Under the pieces are notes generated by a model. The model was not told the DNA's origin. It searched no databases and saw only the letters and a list, made by a program, of their open reading frames with translations. A stretch of 64,000 nt of DNA from an uncultured Pirellulaceae bacterium. GTDB lineage: Bacteria > Planctomycetota > Planctomycetia > Pirellulales > Pirellulaceae. Position 1 is the first letter of the stretch. Every line of letters begins with the position of its first letter. The translations under genes were made by a program, and so were the position numbers. Below, piece after piece: positions 8,701 to 17,700 of this stretch. The DNA is taken from assembly GCA_937928555.1 (NCBI GenBank), contig CALFWR010000021.1, forward strand, positions 17,863-81,862, read 5' to 3'.

Positions 8701-11700
8701 TGGTTGTCCAGAATGACAACTTCTCTGCCATCGGACAGCGTCGTTGGCGTCGAACCACCATCGATAATCAGTTGTGCGGTGAACAGTTCGTCAAGTTCGA
8801 CGAAGACGTCATCGTTGATATCGATTGTGATCGTACGTGTCAGATCCGTGCCCGAAACACCGCCATTGGCAGGGAAGTTCACCGTGCCGGTGTTTCCAAC
8901 GGTACCGCCATCATTGTTGATAAAGTCCTCATTGGAGACACTTGCATCCAGCGAACCCGCACCCGTTGCGGTGCCATCGCTCAGATTCAGGAACACATCG
9001 ACATCGATATCGATTGGCTGTGACAGTTCGATGGTGAATGTGATTTGACCATCACCCTCGTTGGCCTGAGTATTGACCACAGTGAATGTCGGCAAGTCAT
9101 TATCGACAATCGCGATGGTCGCACTATCAGCGGCACCGTCGATCGTGATGTTCTGATCACCGCCGACACCATTGGTGCCCGGAACGGTAATCAACTCAAC
9201 AGTAACATTTTCAGTATCTTCCTGAGTCAGGTTGTCGATAACGTCAAGCGTGATCGGAGCTGAAAGATCACCGGCCGGGATCGTTACTTCGCCAAAGATG
9301 AATGGTCCAGCTTGCCCGTTGAGCGTAAAGTCAGCACCGTAGAACGCCTCTGTATTTGAGACATCGACTGCGAACCGGACAACCGTGTCGGTTGAACTCA
9401 CTTCACTAAGCAGGACGACAAACTGACCATCGTTTTGACCTTGAGGATCCGTTTCAGCTGCGTCCGGATCTGCCCCGTCTGCGGCGTCACTGGAAATCGA
9501 AACCGTAGCAACGTCATCATCAAGGATGGAAACCACACCGGTTCGCTCTGCCAGGTCTGAGTGCAGCACAACCGCAGGGTTGTTGGCACCACTATCAACC
9601 GCCGTGGTGGTGACTTCGACCGTTTCGGTCAGTTCGACAATCTCATCGTCCAGAGCGAAGACAATGAACGTCGCTTCAGCATCCTCGCCTAGCGAGAAGT
9701 CGGGGTCGATACCATTGAAAGCCGGAATCACAACCGTGTCGACAATGCTGCCAAAGTCAAAATCAGCACCCAAGGCAGCAGTTCCACCGGTCACAGCAAA
9801 GGTCACCTCGACATCGGTGTCGCTGGCCAGACGCTGGGTATTGTCGTCCTGATCCACCAGACGCAGAACGTATCTCGCCTCGTTCTGATCGCCAAAACCA
9901 TCTTCCAGAGCAATTCCGTCCAGAACGTCCAGTTGCAACTCACCAATATCGGTGTCCTCGATAACGATCGAGGACGATCCACCAGCGGTGATGCCAGGAC
10001 TGCCAGTCTGAACGCCGTTGACGGTCAGAGTGGCCGTTTCGTCGTTCTCAATGATGAAGTCATCGAGCGTGACCAGGTCGATCAGCACTTCGGTCTGACC
10101 CGGAGCAAACGTGACGTCGTATACCGTGGCACTGCTACCAACATTCGTCAGCGATGCACCACCGATTCCGGAAGCTCCGGCCAGCTCAATCACGTAGTCA
10201 CCCTGATCGGTGGCTGTGTCAGCGGTACCAAACGGAGCCACGACCGCGTCACCGCCGAGCGTAAACCGGACGGTTGTCGCGGTTGTGCTTGGGTTGGACA
10301 GGGTCAGTGTGAACTGTCCGTCGTTCCCGGGGCTGTCGGGTTCGATCGCAACGCCATCGCTAACCGATGGTGTCACCGTCCCGCCATCATTATCAAAGAT
10401 ATTGACTGTGGCCGAGAGATCAGTGCCCAATACTCGGTTGGAAGCCGCGAAAACGGCGGTACTATCTACGATCGACGAACTGTTTTCGACCGCGGACGTC
10501 AGTTCACTGTCCAGGCCGGTCAAGGTTACGATCACAGTTTCCGGATCAATGTTTTGCTCGTTGAGCAGGTCATCGATCACATCCACATCCAGCAACACAA
10601 AGCTCTGGCCGGCTGGAATAACAATTTGACCGTCGATGGTAAATTCGCTGGAAGTACCTGCGTTAAAGGTCGTCGCTCCAGTGAACCCGTCCAGATCTGC
10701 AAAGTCCTGCGGATTGGTCGTGTTCGGATTAAGGCTAATGTCATCACCCAACGATGCCGTTGTCGCCGTTCCAGTTACCACGTAGTTGACAATCGTGTCG
10801 CCAAACTGGAACGGATTGTCAATCGTGATCGTGAATTGGCCGCTGTCGCCAGCACCGGTTCCCGGTTCAGCCGCGTTTTCATCGGTGGCTGCGATACTGA
10901 CACTGAACGTTTCATCATTGATCTCGACTCGGGCCACATTCATGCCCATGCCTTCGACGTAGATGTCTTCCCAAGGATTGTCTTCGTCAAACTGGAAGTG
11001 AATCAAACCATCGTCATCGCCAGAACCGCCTCCATCAGTAGTGAAAGAACTGACCGATGATGAAGGAGCAACATCAAGTTCAATCTGCAGGTCACCGACA
11101 ACACCATCGTTGTCATCAGCGTCGGTCATGTCTCCATCGAAGTCCCGATCGTCGGTCGCGACACCAAAGCTTGGGTCGAGGCTGAGTTGAACGTACTCGT
11201 CACCCACATCCAGCGGATTGGTAGAACTTCCCGGCGATTCTGCCAGCAATTCCACGTCGATGAACTGTTGGTAGGCGCCTGAACCAGCACTGCCAGCGAT
11301 TCCGCCGTTACCAGTGAAAGTGATTTCGCCAGCGTACAGGACTCCTGGCCCTGGAACGATATCAACGAATCCGGGAATCACGAAATCAGCACCAAAGGAT
11401 GCGGTGCTGGCCGCATCCAGCAGGACGCGAACGGTCGTGTCGGTTTCACTTTCAATATGTTGGCCCGTCAACGGATTAACCAGAGAGACAACGAACTGAC
11501 CGTCTTCACCTGGTGACGCACCTGGCTGGGTCGATTCGGTTGCATCGCCATTGTTTTCAATAATCACCTTGGCGACGTCGTTGTCGAAGATTGTGACCGT
11601 GTCGCTTGCCGAAGCACCAACGCCGATCACTGAGTTATCCGTTCCAAGGACCTCGATGCGGACAAATTCGTTCGGTTCAACGATCGAATCATCCGCCACA

Positions 11701-14700
11701 TTGACAGTGATCACCGCACCGGGGTTAAAGTTCCCTCCCGGAATAACAACCGTATAAACTCCTGGCGAAACCAATGTCAGATCGTTGGCCGCAGGCGCCG
11801 AAAGCGTGAAATCTCCGGCTTCAGCATCGGTTGTCACCCGAAACTCTACCGTCGTGTCACTGACACTAGGCTGCGTCAAATCGATATGGAACACACCCGG
11901 ATTAAGAGCTTCGTCAACGCCATTGGTTTCTTTGGCAATTGAATCGACAGCGTCAATGGAAACCTCTGCCGACTCGTCGTCAACAATGACCACGAATCCG
12001 GTGTCCTCATCAGTCGAGTAATTCGGATCGGCACTCGTTACGACGGTGATCGCAGAATTACTGGTTTGATCAAGGCTAACAATAACGGTCTCATCACCTT
12101 CAAGAACCGAATCATCGATAACGAATACCGATGGATTGGTGCCCAATGAATCCAACGCCGCTGATGAAGTTCCTGCCGGAATGAAAACGTTACCGTCCAG
12201 GGTAAGAATATCTTCGCCGTTGGTTGCCGTGCTGGCCGAATCAAAAACGTAGTTAATCGTGGTGCCCGACTGGCTGGTCACAGGATTGCCATTGGCATCC
12301 CGCAAGCTGACCACAATGTCCTTGTGATCGGCCGTTGAAGTTCCTGGCTCGCGTGCTTGACCCGGATCGCTATCCGTATCGTCGAGTGCTTCGGCAAGGG
12401 TGTTGTCAGTGCTGACAAACACGACCGCTGTGTCGTTGTCGACGATGTTCACTGACGCGTGCAAGTGCGTGCGAACATCAATTTCCAGGTGATTCAGGTT
12501 TTGAACACCTGGAAGTGCCGATACATCAGCAACAACTTCTGAAGGTTGTAGTGCCACAAACCCTGTCGCTGGCAAATCACCAAAGAACACACGGCGAATC
12601 GTCTCGACTCCGGCGCCGCCAGGTGAAGTGTCGGTCCAGTAGACAAAGTCGTTCTTCAGATCCAGGGCGATGCCGCTGGGGAATCCAGTGCCAGAACTGG
12701 CAATCGTCTGAAGGTTGCTTCCGTCAAGATCCGCACGCTGAATCGTGTCATTGGCTGCATTGGTCCAGTAGACCTTACCGCCTTCAACATCCAGGGCGAT
12801 TGATTGCGGGCTGCCAGGATTGGTAGCAGAGAACTGAACAATCGTCTCGATGCTGGAACCATCAAGGTTCGCTCGCGAAATGCGATCCAGACCATCGTCG
12901 ACCCAGTAAATCACATTGTTGACTTCATCGATTGCCAGATCATCCAGATCCGACACGCTGTCTGGCAGATCCAGCAGATCCTCGATCACGCCACTGCCAT
13001 CCTTGCGTGCTCGGTGCAACTCGGAGGTATCTTCATCAACCCAGTAGACAAAATCGCCGGCGACGACAATCCCGCGTGGATCAAAGGAAGTATCGACAAT
13101 TCGTTCTGCAGTGCCGGCGATGACCCGTCCATCAAATCCAAGCTGGGCTCGGAAGATACCCTGAACGCCCGGATCGTTGCCGCTGTAGTAAATGAATCCC
13201 TCTTCTCGATCGATCGAGATTCCAAATGGATCCGAATCGCCTAAAACAAGGGCATCGGTGTTGAGAATCTGTTCCAGACCCGTGCCGTCAATATCAACGC
13301 GGCCAATGCCATCGGAACCGCCGATGCCAGTCACGTTATCGGTGAAGAAGGCAAACCCAAGATGAATGTCTTCGTCGCCATCGACAACCGAATCCAACCA
13401 CAGCGAAACCACTTCCAGATCTTCGATCTGGGTATCGTTGAAGGTATCAACGACCACCCTCACCGATTCTTCACCGGCCGGGATGGTGACCTGGAACTGG
13501 CTGCCGTCGGTGCTCGTTGGCGTCAAGTCGACGCCCGTAGCAGTTGTCAACTGATAGTCCGCGATCAGGTGGTTTTCAATCGCCACGTTCAACGAGAACG
13601 AATCAACGGTTGTGATGTTGGCATCATCAACAACGACCCGGATCGTGTAGGTGCCGGCATCGAGTCCGGCGGCAAACACGCTTGATGCAATTCCCAGCGA
13701 ATTAGCCCCGGAAGTGCTAACTCCATCAAACACCTGGATCGTACCCGAGCCCGAATCGAATCCGATGTCGACCAGATCGCCATCGTTGAGAACGGTAAAC
13801 GTGAACGTGTACGTCGCATCGTCAACACCGTTGATGATCGTGTGTGGCGTGCTTGCTCCATTGGGCGAGAAGAACAGCGAACCACCAAAGCCTGAGCCGG
13901 GGAATCCGTCAATATTCTGGAAGGCCGTACCGGTTGCCGTCTGGGCACCCAAGAATGGGGTTGCGGTATTATCGATTTCGAACGCGACGATTGTGTCGGT
14001 GTCCGAAGTCGTGGCCGTGGTGCCATCGGGGCCTCGCAAAGTAATGTCAAACCCGGCATCGACGTCGTCATTCAGGTTATCCGCACCATCAGAACTGGGT
14101 TTGACTTCGACAAAACCCGTATCGTTATCGCTGATCGTGACAAACGCGTTGGTTTTGACGAACTCAAGCGACTCCACGTTGTGGTCAAGATCGCCGAACA
14201 AAAACGATTCAGCGTCCAACGCTGAAGTCGAATCATCAAACACGTGCAGATCCAGATCCGAGTCGTCGTTGTCCGCAGCGAAGAACGAATTGCCGGCAAA
14301 GTTACCATTTTCGCGATGCGCTAGAGCATTGAAATCGAAACCACCTGATGTCCCGGCGACAACATTCCCGGCTACGTCCCTGAGCGTTTCGTTTTCGCCA
14401 TGGAACAGGACGCCGTCGACTGGATTGAATCCAAGTGAATCGGTCTGCCCACTGTCTGCCAGTTGAATGCCCCCCGAGATCGCACCGGTCGATTGATTGA
14501 TCGTGTAAAGTACACCACCAAAGGTCACGCCACGCAGGGCGCCACTTCCATCAAATTCGATATCGCGGAAGTCATCGTCTCCAAGAGACCCGACCAGTTC
14601 GGCGATACCGGTAGCTGGATCAACGATGACCAAAGCACGGAAAATGTCGTCTGTTTCGACAACGGCGTACAGATCATGTGTTCCCGGTTCCAAGGCCAGT

Positions 14701-17700
14701 CCAAAACCACCATTGACGGCCACGCCATCGATCGTAATGGCAACCGAACTGTCAGTACTGCCATCATTGTTGAAATCGATGTTGTCACTGACGTCGGTAT
14801 TGAGGACTCGCAGGAACTCATCATCCGGGCTAACCGAATACAGATCCCTGCGAACGGTAACGTCGCCATCATTTGGATTCGCGGCCGTAACACTCTCGAT
14901 CTGAATCGAGACACGTTCCAGATCCTCAATGATGTTGTCATCGGTGATATCCACGTTGATGATCGCATAGCCATCGGCTGCCGGAATCGTAACGGTTCCG
15001 GTCAACAAGGTGAAATCATCGCCATTGGTGGCGTCGCCACCGATTTTGTACGTCACTGTCAAATCGCCATCGGCGGTTCCAATTTGGGCTCCCAACGGCG
15101 AGTCCGGATCAAAGACCGGACCATCCCCATCCAAGACAAATGGCAAGTGGACGATAAAGGATGCGTCAGCACCCCCTTCGGTGCCCGCAGGATCTAGGGC
15201 CTGAACCTGAACCGTTGGGTCAGGATGGATTTTGACAACTGCCGAATCGCCATGCAGGCTGACTCCGCTGTTGGAAGAAATGATCGAATTGACTCCGACT
15301 TCGGCCTGCTCGACGAACTCCTCCAGAACGGCATCGTTGATCACGTTCAGGTCTACAAACTCGGAAGTTCCCTGGTTCGCAGCAAAGGTAACGACGGTTC
15401 CCGATAGGTTGTAGTCAGCACCCAAAGTCGCATCTGCAAAGACGCCATTGCCCAGCAAAACACCCAGATCAACTTCGACGGGCGCGTCGCTGAATCCGGT
15501 CAATCGAATTTCGAATTGGCCGTTATCATTGCCTTCTCGAGCGTAAGGATCCGACGCTTCGATAACGACTTCAATCTCGTCATCGTCAAAAATGGTGATC
15601 GACGCTTCCGTATCAGCCTCGCTATCGTCTACCTGGACCTGCGTCGTCAAAGCGTCGGTGCTGGTCAACTGAAGATCGACCGTTTCGTCGCTTTCATTGG
15701 TCGGCCGATTGAAGTCATCAAAGACCTCAACGTCAATATCTGCTCCCGACGATCCTGCCAGAATAACAACCTCGCCCGAGAGCTGGCGATAGTCCGCGTT
15801 GACGCCATCATTGGTCAATGCCGGATTGGCTGCGGAACTTGGATTCAACACATCGTAGAACACGGTGATGTCGATGTCCGTGGTCACCAAATTGCCACTG
15901 GCATCAACCAGGTTGACCCGGAACTGGCCATCGGTATTTGCTTCCGCAGCGTCCTGAACGGCAACGATTTGAGCGAAAGCCAGGTCGTTGTCACGGACTT
16001 CAATCACATCGGTTGCCAGTTCCGGGTCGGTCGTGACCTCAATATTGGAATCCGACTGGTTGCGATAAATGCCCTCCAAAGAAACACGAACGAATTCGGT
16101 ATTTTCAATCCCAAGATCATCCAAAGCCGCGATGTTGATCTCGGCTGATGGTGTGAAGGCCGGGATGCGGACCACACCCTGCAGCCCAAACAGGTCATCG
16201 CTATTGGCAATTGTGGTGTCCGTTGAGGCGTTAAACAGAATCACGTCCCCGCCAAGGATGCTGCTCAGGTCAATGTCAGCCAAAATGGTCGATGGTGAAA
16301 CACCAGCCGGGAACACCAGTTGGAAAATCACATCCGTATCGGTGTCGCTGACGTGGGGGCTGTCGAGCGAAACGGTAAACACACCGTCCTGTCCGCCTTC
16401 CTGGGCAAAGGCCGTTCCATCAATCGTGACACTCGACGCATCTTCGTCGTCGATTGTGACAACGCTGGAAACGTTATCGATTGTGAAATCCCAGTCGCCC
16501 GAGTTTGGAGCGTCATCAATGGCCCCGTCGAGCGTGAGATCGACCGATTCCTGATCTTCGATGATCGTGTCGTCATTTACGTCAACGGTGATGGTGACTT
16601 CCGACTGTCCTGCAGGGACGGTCAGCAGGAATACATTAGGAACGCTGGTCGATGTGATGCTACCGTTGTTGCTGACGACCAGTTCGTAGTCATCACCCAG
16701 ATCAGCAGCACCTGAAACAGTAAATTGGACAACGGTGTCAATTGAGCTGGTGACCGGGGCAGCGTTGGTGCTGGATCGCTGCAAGCTGACGGTAAATTGG
16801 CCATCATTGGGGTTAGAATTGAACAGCGGATCTTCGTCAGCCTGGTCGTCATTGGCCACCAGATTTACGAAACCGGAATCGTTGTCGGTGATGACAACAG
16901 CCTCATCAATTTCGCCGCCTTCGTGGATGCGGATATCGGGATCGCGGCGCTCGAATCCAGTCAACTCAAAGTTAACGCTTTCGGATCCGAAGGATTGCGA
17001 GGTTCCGCCTTCCAGGATTGCGTCATCGATTGGGTCGATGTTAAACGAAGTCGACGTTTGCCCAGCAGGAATCAGAACGCCTTCGTCCATGTTCGAAATC
17101 GAAACATGCAGCGTGTAGTTGCTGCCATTGAATAGTGGCAGCGTGCGGGTTTGCGCCGTGGGAAAGCCGCTGCCACCGTTCGCATTATTCCTGAAACGTG
17201 AAACTTCGATGAAGTAAGTGCCCGCGTCCAATACATCCGTACGAATGCGAGCATCCTGAACGCCGGAACTGCCAGCATCTCCAGCGTTGTTGTTGTTGCC
17301 GAAACGCGCATCGGCCAACTGGCCCGAGTCCGTGTTCAGGATCCTAAGATGCGAATTGAAGTTGGCGCCATCAATATCCGCAGTGATTCTGCCGTCCTCG
17401 TACAACACAACCTCAAAATAGTGGATGGCAGGTCCACCGGTCACCGAACCATTGATGGTGTTGTGTGCCTCGGTTGTCGAGTTCTGAATGTTTGGATCAC
17501 TTTGTAGCGAAAAGAAACCATCAACCCGCTGTGCATTGGCAAGCGATGTGTTGCTGCCGTTGTCGTTGATCGTGGCGCGGAAGTCTGTGCCGGGAACCGC
17601 ATCGCCTGTGATGTCAACGGACACCAAAACGTCCTGACTGCTGGTGGTGGGAGCCCCAGGATTGTCAGCCGTTCGATCGGTTTTCAGCTCAACAACAAAG

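Noticed and set aside
9933..11060. A 375-residue frame antiparallel to the giant gene
   Set aside because: A shadow of the Calx-beta repeats; codon pattern and lack of motifs fit antisense reading of the acidic gene.
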